A stretch of DNA of 64,000 bases from the NCBI GenBank assembly GCA_016748015.1, contig JAAOMT010000518.1, positions 174,688 through 238,687 of the forward strand. The letters run 5' to 3'. Below are positions 1-9,834 of the stretch, in pieces (position 1 is the stretch's first letter; each line of letters begins with the position of its first letter). The notes under the pieces are model-generated. The model had not been told where the DNA came from. It searched no databases and worked only from the letters and a program-made list of their open reading frames with translations. This stretch comes from Geosiphon pyriformis (taxonomy: Eukaryota > Glomeromycota > Glomeromycetes > Archaeosporales > Geosiphonaceae). The position numbers and the translations under genes are program-made.

Positions 1-957
1 TTTTTTAAATGTTGTCGATGCTTGTTTGCTGCGAATTTACGTTTTTTGAATGTGGTTAAACCTTCAATAACTGAATTTATCTTCAAATTATCTCCTATAA
101 TTTGAACTGCTGGGCTTATAAGTGGAATAGCCAATTCTGTGCCAGTTGCTTTATGTAGTTACGTTGTAGTAAATGTCAACTCTTTCCCAGAAAATGCTCG
201 TCTGGAAGCTCACTAAAAAATGTGTAGTTATTTTGCTGTGAAAGTCAACTCTTCTACAAGAATTTCGTCTGTAGGCTACTCTAATGATTGTAATAAGAAA
301 AGAAAAAAAAATAAAAGAAATGTAAAAGAAAATAAGATTTTATCAAGGGAAACGTTTTCTATCCAGGCCTGAAGTCACTAACAGTTTACTGAAATTGGTA
401 GCTAATCAATTTCAAAACGTTTGTTGGGTTTTGGAGATTTTTCAAGTGCAATAATTAAAGAATTTGGTTTTTTAAATTATTTGGTATTTATTTCTTTGTG
501 TGTGTGTAGGAATGGTTCTAAGTGATAAATCTAAAGTAAGATACATTTTTTTGAAGAGAGATGTTCTTCTTTTATACAACTTGTCATAACACTATTTTAT
601 GAACTTGAACTTTGCTATTTTCTACAATTTTGCTGAACTAAAGATACATTTTGGCGAACTACAAGTTATTTCTGCGAACTATTAGATATTTTGGTAAACT
701 ATCAATTATTTTGGTGAATTTCTACAAATTTCGGCAAACTTTTTGAATGTTACATAGTTCGGGATATTGCATGATTTAATCATTGCAATTAGGTTACATT
801 TGTGTTGTGTACAAATTGGGTTATTAATTAAATAATAATTTTGGACATTTTGTTAATGTAATAAGTGATAATTTGAAACAATAATATATGCTAATTAATG
901 GTAGGATTTATAAGATAATTTCATGCTAAATAATATCTCTAATTTTGTCTGATAACA
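1..957 (-). repeat. 3' LTR (left copy)
   Basis: Direct repeat of 8852-9834; position 1 corresponds to about 8876, so the outer end is cut by the window edge. On the minus strand the inner end begins TGTTATCAG, giving the usual TG start, and lies directly beside a purine run. Alignment by eye with the other LTR shows few gaps and mostly transition differences. Confidence 0.9.
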
Positions 958-972
958 TAATCTTCTCTTCAA
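958..972 (-). other. polypurine tract
   Basis: On the minus strand a purine-rich run (GAAGAGAAGA followed by TTA) sits immediately upstream of the TG that starts the 3' LTR. This is where plus-strand DNA synthesis is primed in LTR retrotransposons, and it fixes the LTR boundary at about 957. Confidence 0.7.
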
Positions 973-1105
973 GACTGAGCTCCATCGAAGTCCAAGTACT
1001 GTCTCTAATTTCCAGATAGTAATTCACAATTATTGAAGAAATTTGGTCTGAAAATTGTTGAAATTTCAGTTCTGTGAGCTTTTCAATGTATTGAATCTTC
1101 AAAGG

Positions 1106-1411
1106 TCATAAAATTGGGTTTTGTAGGACATTTTCACAGATGTGGAATAAGTCATAAAGTTTAAGAGCAGCTCTGAGCTTGTAGTGACTGTTTGTTGGTC
1201 CAGCTGTTGTCTTGAATTCGTTGTGAAATTGTTTCTGAATAGCTTCTTTTGTAAGGTTTGCTGTTGTAAGTTCCAGTTTCCGTTCGTAGAATGTTTTTCC
1301 AATGTAGAAATATCTATAGATTGGAGAATATTCAGTGTTTTCCTCATTGAGACACAGTTGAAGTCTTTGTTGAATTGTAGCATTTGGTGAAATACTAATT
1401 GGTGTGAGCAT
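1106..1411 (-). CDS. post-pol open frame of the LTR element, function unknown
   Basis: A 101-residue open frame lies between the end of integrase and the 3' LTR; the frame stays open about 45 residues further upstream of its first Met. The product is hydrophilic with no signal peptide, membrane segment or Cys motif visible, so it does not look like an envelope protein. An overlapping open frame (1099-1383) in another phase is less protein-like. I do not recognise the family. A frameshift near 1440 may separate it from an upstream coding part. It may be a remnant of an accessory gene or of the integrase tail. Confidence 0.4.
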   Translation of the reverse strand: MLTPISISPNATIQQRLQLCLNEENTEYSPIYRYFYIGKTFYERKLELTTANLTKEAIQKQFHNEFKTTAGPTNSHYKLRAALKLYDLFHICENVLQNPIL

Positions 1412-1812
1412 TAGGTTTTCTCTTAAAACAAGCTTTAAAAATTCTGGCAGGTGAATTCCAGAATAACTTCTTGTGTTCTTCTTATATGAGTGATATTTTC
1501 ATGAATTTGGGGCTAAATTTGTAACTATTTCTGTTTGGGTATAATTAATGTGGTTTCCAGTAACAGTAATGGATAATTCGAGTATTGTTTTTAAAGCTAA
1601 CATTAGTTTTTGGAATAATTGTTGAATGTTTTGAGGAATAGTCATTATAGGAGATTTGAAATAAAAGAAAATTATTTTTGGTGTATGGGTTTTTATGTTA
1701 TTTTTGTTTTGTTTTTGTGAGATTGTTTCTAAATTATAAGGGAATAACTAGTAAAATTAAATTAAGTGTTCAGGTTGGAAGGTTGTTTAATAACAATTAT
1801 TGGTTCTAAGTT

Positions 1813-3147
1813 TCAGGGAATATCTTCGGGATTAACTAAAGGGGAATGTGTACCAATTTGTAGAATTAATAGTTCAGGATTGTTTCTGGAATGATAGTGT
1901 TTCAAATGATCTCCATGTGCAACTTTTGCTAGGATTTTGTCATCAAGTCTTAGCTTGTATAATCTGTTGCCTAGGATTTCATGGATAAAGAATAGTCCAT
2001 TCCATTTATTTTCAAATTTTCTACTCCATTGTTTTTCAGCTTTAGTTCTGTGTAAGAGAACTTTGTTTCCAATTTTAAATTCATTGGTAACTGGAGGCAA
2101 TTTGTCATCATGCCATTCTTTTTGTCAAGCTTGGGAGTGTTCAATATGGGTGGCTGCTATTTGTCATTTTTCTTCTAATATGCTATGCAGAGTGTAGGCT
2201 CTTTGCTGAAGCGTTTCTTGGAAATTGTGTTCATTGATTAGTTGTGCTGGGTATGTTTCTACTGTGAAACTAATTGGTAATGTTGCTGTCCTTCCATAAG
2301 TTAAATCAAATGGTATGTGTTTTGTGGTATCTTGTTTTAGTGTTCTGTATGCTAGCAGCACTAATAGAACAAAGATATCCCACTTTTGCTCAAAATTGGT
2401 TGAGACTTTGGCTAATGACTCACACAATGTTCTGTTAAAACATTCCACAAGTCTATTTGTTTGTGGATGGTAGGGCGAAGACAGAGGTCTTTTGACATTG
2501 AATCATTCGCAAATTTCTTATATCAGATTGTTCACAAAGTGTGTCCTCTGATTGGATAAAAGTTCAATTGGACATCCATGTCTACAAATGATGTCTTTGT
2601 AGATGAAATTTGCTACTGATTTTACATCTGCTCATTGAATGGCTCTGGTTTCGGACCATTTAGTAAGATAGTCTACAGCTACTGCAATATAATGGTTTCC
2701 TTGAGTGGTGATAGATAGTGGTCTGACTAAATCGATACCAACTCGGTCAAAGGATTGTCCAACTTTGATTGGATTTAATGGTTCAGTAGGGCGTGTTCCT
2801 CCTTTTTTTTGACAACTATTATAAGATTTAACATATTCGTGAATGTTTTTTCTCATTCGAGGCCAAAAGTAGTATTCTAGTGTTCTTTGGGTGGTGCCAT
2901 CTTTTCTGAAGTGTGCTGATGAAGAATTTAAGTGTATGTTGTATAATATGGTCTCTTTTTCCTGTTCTTGTATTAATCTGAGTGGTTTGTTTGGGTTTTT
3001 GAAATTTTGATGATAAATAATGTTGTTGTGTAGAAAATATTGTTTGGCTTGTTGTTGTAGTCGATGTTTTTTATCTGGAGACCAATTTGTTGGGATTGTT
3101 AATGTTTCCAAATATTGCTTGAGATTGTTGTAGTTTTTTGAATTCAT
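1813..3147 (-). pseudogene. LTR-element integrase, broken
   Basis: Integrase inserts the element's DNA copy into the genome. The N-terminal zinc-binding part (3000-2800) reads H-x-H followed by SYNSCQKKG, where the family has CxxC, so the first Cys appears changed to Tyr. The catalytic core begins with GIDLV and VDYLTKW; the second acidic position, normally SDQG, reads SNQR; the third, in HPQTN-x-LVE, keeps Glu. A C-terminal stretch around 2100-1813 (VLLHRTKAEKQWSRKFENKW, then LYKLR) matches the DNA-binding tail of gypsy integrases. In-frame stops occur near 2629, 2520, 2510, 2160, 2125 and elsewhere. The altered Cys, Asp and Gly residues are each explained by G to A on the coding strand. Non-functional. 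Confidence 0.85.
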
Positions 3148-3149
3148 TG

Positions 3150-4412
3150 TTTGTTGGCTCTTTTGGTTGGTTAAGTTGAGTGTTGGTTTTTGTGTTTTCT
3201 AATCTTGTCTTATTCTGGAGAGACAGTCAACATTGGTGTAGAGTTTTCCTGGTTTGTGATGTACTATGTATTAATAGTTTGCGAGAAATCTTGTCCATCG
3301 GGTTTGTTTTGCATTCAGCTGAGTATTTTTGTTCTGAAGCCATTTAAGTCCAATATTATCAGTGATAATATCGAATTCTTTAGGTCTGAGATAAAGGTTG
3401 AAGTGGTGTAGAACCCAAATTATGGCTGCTGTTTCTAGTTCTGTGACAGGATAATTTTTCTCAGCTGGTTTTAATGTTCTGCTGGCATAGGCGATTACTC
3501 ACTCATTTCCATTGTCATCCAATTGTGATAGGATAGCACCAAAGGCAGTATAAGAGGCATTTGTTGCTAATCGGAATCAGTTGCTGAAATCTGGATAGGC
3601 AAGAATTGGAGCTGTTGTCAGTTTTTCTTTGAGAATTTCAAAAGCTTTTTGGTGTTCGGTAGTCTATTTGTATTCAACGTTTTTGGTGGTGAGCTGGTTA
3701 AGGGGTTTTGCAATTTCCGAGAATCCTTTGATAAACTTCCGATAGTAGGATGCTAATCCTATGAATCCTCTTAGTTCTGTAGTGTTTCAAGAAGTTTTGA
3801 AGTTTTTAACAACGCTGATTTTTCCAGGGTCTGGTTTGATTCCATCTTTACTAACGATATGACCAAGAAAGACCAGGCTTGTTTTTCCAAAGTAGCATTT
3901 TTTGACATTGAGTTTTAGTCCTGCTTTTCGTAATCGTTGAAAAACTTCTCACAGGTTTTTTAAGTGTAATTCGAATGATAGAGAATAAACATCAGTATTA
4001 TCAAGATAAACGACTACTGACTTCCAAAGAAGTTCTTGATACACAACATCCATTAATCTCTAAAACGTTGCTGGTGCATTGCATAATCCAAAAGGCATTA
4101 TATTGAACTCATAATTTCCGCCTTGGGTGGTAAATGCTGTTTTGGGGCAATCTTTGGGATCCATAGCAACTTGCCAGTAACTGCTTTCTAAATCTAGTGT
4201 TGAAAAGTATTTGGATTTTCCAAGGACATCTAACATGTTATTGATTCGAAGAAGGGGGTAGGCATCTCCAATTGTAACACTGTTGAGTTGTCAATAGTCA
4301 ACACAAAATCAGATCTTTTCATTTTTCTTTTTAACTAGTACTACAGGTGAAGCCCAAAAACTCATGGAGGGTTGGATGAGCCCATTGTTAAACATTTGTT
4401 GTACTTCTTCTT
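3150..4412 (-). pseudogene. LTR-element reverse transcriptase and RNase H, broken
   Basis: In frame after the dUTPase ORF the minus strand reads the classic gypsy RT signposts: WASPVVLVKKKN, FCVDY-x-QLN, FGLCNAP-like, then YLDNTDVYS in place of the usual YLDD box, LGHIVSKDG, LRGFIGLASYYRKFIKGF. RNase H follows, with ATNAS where TDAS is usual, then VTELETAAIIWVLHHF and NVDCLSR. The catalytic Asp in both the RT box and the RNase H motif is replaced by Asn, each one GAT to AAT change. At least ten stop codons replace Trp, Arg or Gln positions (for example near 4411, 4315, 4297, 4060, 3952, 3790, 3663, 3500). No frameshift is needed to follow the frame over about 1.2 kb, so decay is by base substitution. 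Confidence 0.88.
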
Positions 4413-5574
4413 AGATGAATTGGTGGCTTTCTGGAGCAACTCGATATGCTTGTTGTCTTCTTGGTTTGGCATTTCCTGTATAAATTTGGTGTTGGACCAA
4501 ATTGGTTCTTCCTAAGTCATTGTTGTTTTTAGTAAAGATATTGGCAAATTCTGCAATTAGCTCTTTGAGCTGGGTCTGTTGTTGTGGTTCAAGTTGTCCC
4601 ATGTTGATTTGAGATAGTTTTTCTATGACAACATGATAGTTTTCGGAGCTGGGGTTTGAGTTGATTTTTGGTAGTGAATGTCCAATAATTTCAGAGAAAT
4701 CGGGAACTGTTTGGAGTAATTCTTGTTGAAATATATTACTGTAAATAACTTCAATTTCTAAATTATTTAATAAAATTATGGGGTAATTATTGGGGTTGTA
4801 AAAAGTAACTCGGACTTTCTTTGTTCCTTCTAGAATATAAATATTTGGGATCGAAATATTATGTTCCAAACAGACTTGTTCATTGGACTCAAAAATTTGT
4901 TGTGTGGTTGTTGGCTTTGGACAAGTGTAGATTTCCAGATGTTCTCCAAAGGGTAAGATGGTAATCAGTTGTAGAAGTCTGAGAATCTGGTGGAATTTGT
5001 TCTGTGTGTTAAGGGCTATATTAACTGGAACTGTAAATTGTTCAGTTGAACCAAAACCTTGGGTTCTTCTATCACTTTTTCTTAATTGTTCTCTTTGATT
5101 GATTAGTTGCAAACCCAAAATGTTGATTAAGGGTAGGTAAATAGCTTGGACAATTTTTTCAGCATGTTCGATCTTGAATGGTTTGTCAGTTTCATTTTGA
5201 AGCATCACTGTAATGTCTCCAGTATATCCAGCATCGATTATTTCTCCTCTGACATTGATTCTTTTGCTTGCCAGAGAGGACTGGGAGGTGATTTGAACCA
5301 TTGCTCTTGGCAGGATTTTGAGTGCAATTTTGAGGTTGATTTTTGTGTGAGATTTGGGTTTAAAAACAAGAGTATCCTTGCCTGGATATTTTAGGTCATA
5401 TCCAGCATCAATTTCGTGTGTTTTTTCAGGTTTCATTCCTTGTCCGTTGTTGTTGAAGTATTTAAGTTGTAAGGCAGGCTGATTTTTGATAAAGTAGATA
5501 AGTGTTGTTTCAATTTTTTCCGTTGCTTCAGGTTCTTCAAATTCAATTTTGTTCTCATCATTTTTACTGGGCAA
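4411..5574 (-). CDS. dUTPase domain and RT leader of the LTR-element pol
   Basis: dUTPase hydrolyses dUTP to dUMP and pyrophosphate, limiting uracil in newly made DNA. All five motifs of the trimeric family are present in order: AGYDL (residues 57-61), SQSSLAS (97-103), EIIDAGYTGDI (111-121), EKIVQAIYLPL (139-149) and a C-terminal RTQGFGST (170-177). The motif 3 Asp and Tyr, which position the deoxyribose and water, are intact, unlike the neighbouring RT. Motif 2 has S in place of the usual GRSS start. Residues 180-387 have no recognised domain until the RT leader near the end (NNNDLGRTNLVQHQI). The frame closes with TAA exactly where RT continues in the same phase. Known retroviral dUTPases sit elsewhere in pol or gag; here it is between protease and RT. 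Start Met at 5574 is the first in this open segment and is probably internal to the polyprotein. Confidence 0.85.
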   Translation of the reverse strand: MPSKNDENKIEFEEPEATEKIETTLIYFIKNQPALQLKYFNNNGQGMKPEKTHEIDAGYDLKYPGKDTLVFKPKSHTKINLKIALKILPRAMVQITSQSSLASKRINVRGEIIDAGYTGDITVMLQNETDKPFKIEHAEKIVQAIYLPLINILGLQLINQREQLRKSDRRTQGFGSTEQFTVPVNIALNTQNKFHQILRLLQLITILPFGEHLEIYTCPKPTTTQQIFESNEQVCLEHNISIPNIYILEGTKKVRVTFYNPNNYPIILLNNLEIEVIYSNIFQQELLQTVPDFSEIIGHSLPKINSNPSSENYHVVIEKLSQINMGQLEPQQQTQLKELIAEFANIFTKNNNDLGRTNLVQHQIYTGNAKPRRQQAYRVAPESHQFI

Positions 5575-5579
5575 AGGGA

Positions 5580-6210
5580 TACTAAGAGCGTAGCATTCAG
5601 GACACTACTGTTTATTACAAGACATAATGTATTCTTCACATAACCTAATGTTCATTTGCTCTAATCATTGAATTTGAGCTTTTTGGATTGGATAGGTGTG
5701 ACTTGCAATTTGGTAGTAGACTTCTACTTCGTTTTCGTAATCGAATCCAGCTAATTTCATGGTGTATTCAATATATTCTGCTTCCTTTATTTGATGAACA
5801 TCTTCTTTGGTAGCTCCATTAATTAATGCCATTGCTAAGTCGAAAATCATCTCAGCATCATAGGGGTAATGATAAAGTTTGTTGAAAGCACTATTGTATC
5901 CTGCATTAAAAGGTGTTTCTTTTTTTACTTTTTCTGAAATTGATAAAGCATATTGGCAGGTCTGATCACAGACTCCTTCTCTCATGGCTATATCAATCCA
6001 ATTGCATTTTTCTGATAGTATATCTCCACAAGTCAAACAAGGAGTGTTATCCTATTTTCTGCTTCTTTTTATTAGATGGCCCCATCATTCTCTGTGGCAA
6101 GCCTTGCAGTAATAACAAGTATGATTTTCATATTCTTCTTCAGGTAAAATGCAGGCTTTCATTAACAATAGTTTCTTGTGGCAGTCTTTACATTTAAGGG
6201 GAATATAGGG
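5580..6210 (-). pseudogene. Cys-rich (zinc-binding-like) segment between protease and dUTPase
   Basis: The minus strand between the protease and dUTPase shows repeated CxxC-type pairs: CKDCHK, CYYCKACH, CLTCGD, a CDQTC pair, and CPECY just before the dUTPase. The open part 6036-5665 (123 residues) contains MTCGDILSEKC near its start. Paired cysteines at this spacing suggest two or more zinc ribbons. I do not recognise the module by name. Stops at about 6073 and 6050 interrupt it, consistent with the decay seen elsewhere. It could be an extra nucleic-acid-binding module of this retroelement lineage. Confidence 0.5.
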
Positions 6211-6249
6211 GCATTGTTTTCTTGGTTCGGGTTTTGAGTAAGGAATATT

Positions 6250-6996
6250 TTATCCAGAGGTTTCGGGTTCAGAGTGTGGGGTAAAATGTTTTTGTTCTGT
6301 TTTATCAGCCCAGTTGGACATTGATCCAAGAGCCATGAATGTTTCGATGAGGGGTTTTTCTTTTTCTGGTTCGAATTCAAAAGCTGGGGCTTTTTCAGAG
6401 CATTTGTTGAATGTACTACAAGTGGCAGGTATCCGGGCATGTTGTTCTTGGTAGGAGATTGTTAACTCTTGTGTTTCCCAATTCAGATTAGCATTGGCTT
6501 TTTGAAGCCAATCATTTCCAATGAGAGCTTGGTACTGGGGTGCGTCTATTATAAGAACTTTGACTGGAATGGTGATTCCATCGAGAGTGAATGGAAAATT
6601 GTCAATTTCTCTTACTGGGGTTTTTTTCATGCTATTGGCAGTAATGATTACTGTTTGAGCTGGTCGGTCGACATTTCTCTTCAACTGTTGCATTAACTGG
6701 TAGGTGATAATGCTTCTGGCGGATCCACTGTCTAGGATCAAGTGAATTGTCTTTCCTTCAACTTCTGCTTCAGTGTACATAGCTGTGATTGCTTTTTGTT
6801 CATTGGCAGCTACATTGCTAAGCAAAAATGGTGACTTATTTGCTTCAAACTCAAAAAAGAATATATCTGAAAGGTTAGTGTTTTCAGCAATTCTGGCTGG
6901 TGGGATTGTGGTGAGAGTATAAGAAGGGTTTTGTTGTTGTGCTGCAGCTCTACCTTCCGAGGGTGCAGTATGGTGAAAATCCTGTTCTTTTGGCAT
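6250..6996 (-). CDS. retropepsin-like aspartic protease of the LTR element
   Basis: The protease matures Gag and Pol. LILDSGSARSIIT at residues 87-99 carries the DSG catalytic triad of a retroviral-type aspartic protease that works as a dimer, and ALIGNDWLQK further on matches the hydrophobic-Gly-x-D segment that supports the active site. An N-terminal Gln-rich linker comes from the end of Gag. The 248-residue frame is free of stops, making it one of the least damaged parts of the element. It is followed by the Cys-rich segment rather than directly by RT. Confidence 0.8.
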   Translation of the reverse strand: MPKEQDFHHTAPSEGRAAAQQQNPSYTLTTIPPARIAENTNLSDIFFFEFEANKSPFLLSNVAANEQKAITAMYTEAEVEGKTIHLILDSGSARSIITYQLMQQLKRNVDRPAQTVIITANSMKKTPVREIDNFPFTLDGITIPVKVLIIDAPQYQALIGNDWLQKANANLNWETQELTISYQEQHARIPATCSTFNKCSEKAPAFEFEPEKEKPLIETFMALGSMSNWADKTEQKHFTPHSEPETSG

Positions 6997-7016
6997 TGTT
7001 AAATAACTGGGTTGAG

Positions 7017-8594
7017 TGTGGTAGTGGTTGAGTGGAATTTCGGAGAACCAATTGGTTGTTTGAACTGATTCTATTGTTGTTTACTTGGTATTGGTTTTGT
7101 GGTGTGAATTGATTTTGTGTAATTAGTCTTTAAGCAGGTACTTGATAATGTTGTGTGGGTGGTTGTTGGTACTGCTATTGGATTGGCTGTGGGATGGGCT
7201 GATAATAGTTATTTTAGTATTGGGGTCTTGGTGGATAGTAAGCTAGTAGTGGTGGTTAATAATAAGATTGCTGTGGTGAAGAGTAACGTTAATTACTCCT
7301 ATTTTGTTGGTCTTGTTGTAGCTTTCTGTAATCTCTTTTCCAGTGACCAGAGATTCCACAGTAATGGCAATTCTAAGGCTGGTTATTAGAAAGTGGTGCA
7401 AAGTTATTTTGATTTCATCTTTGGGGTGGTTGATATCTTTGGGGTTGCTGTTGTTGTTGATTGGTGAAATAGTTTTCAACCTTTTTTGTAAGTTGGTCAA
7501 TTTTTTCCTCAGCTGCTGAGCTAGGTTTCTCCAATTGCCAAATTTACAAGTTTTGTGCAATTGCTCTCTTCCATGGTCATTTCATATCTTTTTGTATGCT
7601 GTATGGCAGAGTTTAAATCTTCTGGCGCATGTGGGTGAATCTTTTTAATTAGTTTATCTTTTAGACCAGCAATAAATTGATCCAAGATTTGAGCATCAGA
7701 ATAATAATTGTTTGTTTCAAGTTGGCGAATTCGTCTGAGAAGTTTGTTGAATTTCCCAATATAAGTCATAACAGATTTGGAGGGTTTTTGTTTGATATTT
7801 TGAAAATGATTGCAAAGGGTGATAGAGGTATTATTGTCGGTGAACTGTTCAAGGAAAGCTGCTTTGAAAGTGTTCCAATCATTGAATGGGGCAGCCAAGT
7901 TTTCAAACCATTCTCCTGCTGTTCCTTTGAGAAAGTAGGAAATTGTTCTTAACATTCTGGCAGCATTCCATCTATTTGCATCTCCAGCTTTAGTAATTTG
8001 GTCGAGTCATTCTTGGAGACTGGTCTTAATATCTTCTCCATTGAATTCAGGAATTTTTGCGATATATGTTGTCATTTTGTCTTCTTCATTTTCACTGTCT
8101 ATTGATTCTTCTTTAGTTATTTCAGAGTTATTTTCTTTGTTTGCTGCTGTCTCAGAGTGTTCACTTTGGTTTTCAGCTAGAAAATCAAGGAGATTGGAAC
8201 TAATTTGAAGGGGTTCTTGTTGTCTGGTGGGACTTCTGAGTGATGTAAAATCTTCTGGTCTTGCAAATCAATTCAAGAGTAAATTAGGTGTTTGTGCTTG
8301 TGCAAGTGAAGCTGGAAAAGGTGTGATAGTAAGTGGAAGTTTTGAACTGGTTCCTTGTTCAGGTGTTTGTAAATGTTTGGCAGTTGTTTTTGGTAGTGTT
8401 GGAGTATTTGGGGTGGCCCTTGAGTATTGCTTCAATTTGTTTTTGTCTTTGTTGCTTGTTTCTGTTTCCGATTTAAAATCAATAGTGTATTGAGACTGCA
8501 CTGAATATGTTTCTTCACAGTATTTAATAATGTTAAAATTAAGTTCGTGAAAGTAAGTGGCAAGTGTTTCACTGTTAAGGTCTTCAGTTCCCAA
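7017..8594 (-). pseudogene. gag (capsid and zinc knuckle), broken
   Basis: Gag forms the particle that packages element RNA. Residues around 7955-7650 match a retrotransposon gag domain (FLKGTAGEWFENL, FKAAFLEQF, ILDQFIAGLKDKL). A nucleocapsid zinc knuckle is visible near 7330 as CHYCGISGHWKRDYRK, a CxxCx4Hx4C pattern whose last Cys is Tyr (TGC to TAC). A Gln/Asn/Pro-rich tail follows, in which several CAA or CAG codons are now stops. The first open part (8594-8268) is Ser/Thr/Pro-rich. A Trp position near 8009 in EWLDQ is TGA. Non-functional. Confidence 0.8.
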
Positions 8595-8833
8595 CTGTGA
8601 ATAGTGTGCTAAATTATTGTAAAAGTTGCTTCTAACTTCTGAAATATTGTAATTTCCAAAAGATAATTGTTGATGTGGTTTTCAATGTATTGGTATACTG
8701 ATTTCTTAACAACTTCAATTCCGTCTGAAATGTTGAATCTTTACTTGCAGTGGGTGTAAATTGACTGATAATACTCTAGAGTTGTTGTGTCTGGTGTGGT
8801 CACCACTTTGAATTTGTTGTTGCTGTGTTATTT

Positions 8834-8849
8834 CCATGGGAGAGCACCA
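8834..8849 (-). other. primer-binding site
   Basis: On the minus strand TGGTGCTCTCCCATGG starts two to three bases after the TG...CA end of the 5' LTR. The leading TGG complements the CCA end of a tRNA, as expected for priming minus-strand DNA synthesis. The tRNA species was not identified. Confidence 0.65.
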
Positions 8850-8851
8850 AA

Positions 8852-9834
8852 TGTTACTAGAGGTTTTTTGGTCTCTTTTCTTAAATGTTGTCGATGCTTG
8901 TTTGCTGCAAATTCATGTTTTCTGGATGTGGTTGAACCTCCAATAACTGAATTTATCTTCAAATTATTTCTTATAATTTGAACTGCTGGGCTTATAAATG
9001 AAATGGCCAATTCTGTGCCAGTTGCTTTATGTAGTTACATTGTAATAAACATTAACTCTTTCTCAGGAAATGCTTGTCTGGAAGCTCACTAAAAAATGTG
9101 TAGTTATTTTGCTGTGAAAGTCAACTCTTCTACAGGAATTTTGTCTGTAGGCTATCCTAATGATTGTAATAAGAAAAGAAAAGAAAAATAAAAGAAATAT
9201 AAAAGAAAATAAGATTTTATCAAGGGAAATGTTTTCTATCCAGGCCTGAAGTCACTAACAATTTACTGAAATTGGTAACTAATTAATTTCAAAACGTTAG
9301 TTGGGTTTTGGGGATTTTCCAAGTACAATAATTAAAGAATTTGGTTTATTGAATTATTTGATATTTATTTCTTTGTGTGTGTGTAGGAATGGTTCTAAGT
9401 GATAAATCTAAAGTAAGATACATTTTCTTGAAGAGAGATGCTTTTCTTTTATACAACTTGTCATAACACTATTTTATGAACTTGAACTTTGCTATTTTCT
9501 ACAATTTCGCTGAACTAAAGATATATTTTGGCGAATTACAAGTTATTTCTGCGAACTATTAGATATTTCGGTGAACTATCAATTATTTTGGCAAATTTCT
9601 ACAAATTTTGGCAAACTTTTTGAATGTTACATAGTTCGGGGTATTGCATAATTTGATCATCACAATTAGGTTACATTTGTGTTGTATACAAATTGGGTTA
9701 TTAATTAAATGATAATTTCAGACATTTTGTTAATGTAATAAGTAATAATTTGAAACAATAATATATGCTAATTAATAATAGGATTTATAAGATAATTTCA
9801 TGCTAAATAATATCTCTAATTTTGTTTAGTAATA
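8852..9834 (-). repeat. 5' LTR (right copy)
   Basis: About 983 bp, paired with 1-957. It begins TG on the plus strand at 8852. Its outer end at 9834 reads TA where the inner end of the other LTR has CA, a transition difference. Beyond 9834 LINE coding sequence starts at once. Compared with the other LTR in the first roughly 500 aligned bases I count about 40 transitions and two transversions by eye. Confidence 0.88.

Larger units (their letters stand above)
1..9834 (-). mobile_element. Ty3/gypsy-type LTR retrotransposon with embedded dUTPase, inactivated
   Basis: Read on the minus strand the order is 5' LTR (8852-9834), primer-binding site, gag with matrix/capsid-like region and zinc knuckle, aspartic protease, Cys-rich segment, dUTPase, reverse transcriptase, RNase H, integrase, an extra open frame, polypurine tract and 3' LTR (1-957, clipped by the window edge by about 25 bp). 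RT before integrase and the GPxF-less pol layout are those of Ty3/gypsy (Metaviridae-type) elements. Every coding segment carries in-frame stops, and almost all can be derived by one G:C to A:T transition from Trp, Gln or Arg codons, so no full polyprotein can be made. The two LTRs have diverged, mostly by transitions, so insertion is not recent. It interrupts a plus-strand LINE, whose 3' part resumes at 9835. The target-site duplication cannot be checked because the other flank is outside the window. Confidence 0.92.

Noticed and set aside
5290..5310. tRNA-like GATTTGAACC string
   Set aside because: Lies inside the retroelement pol coding sequence and no cloverleaf could be drawn around it.
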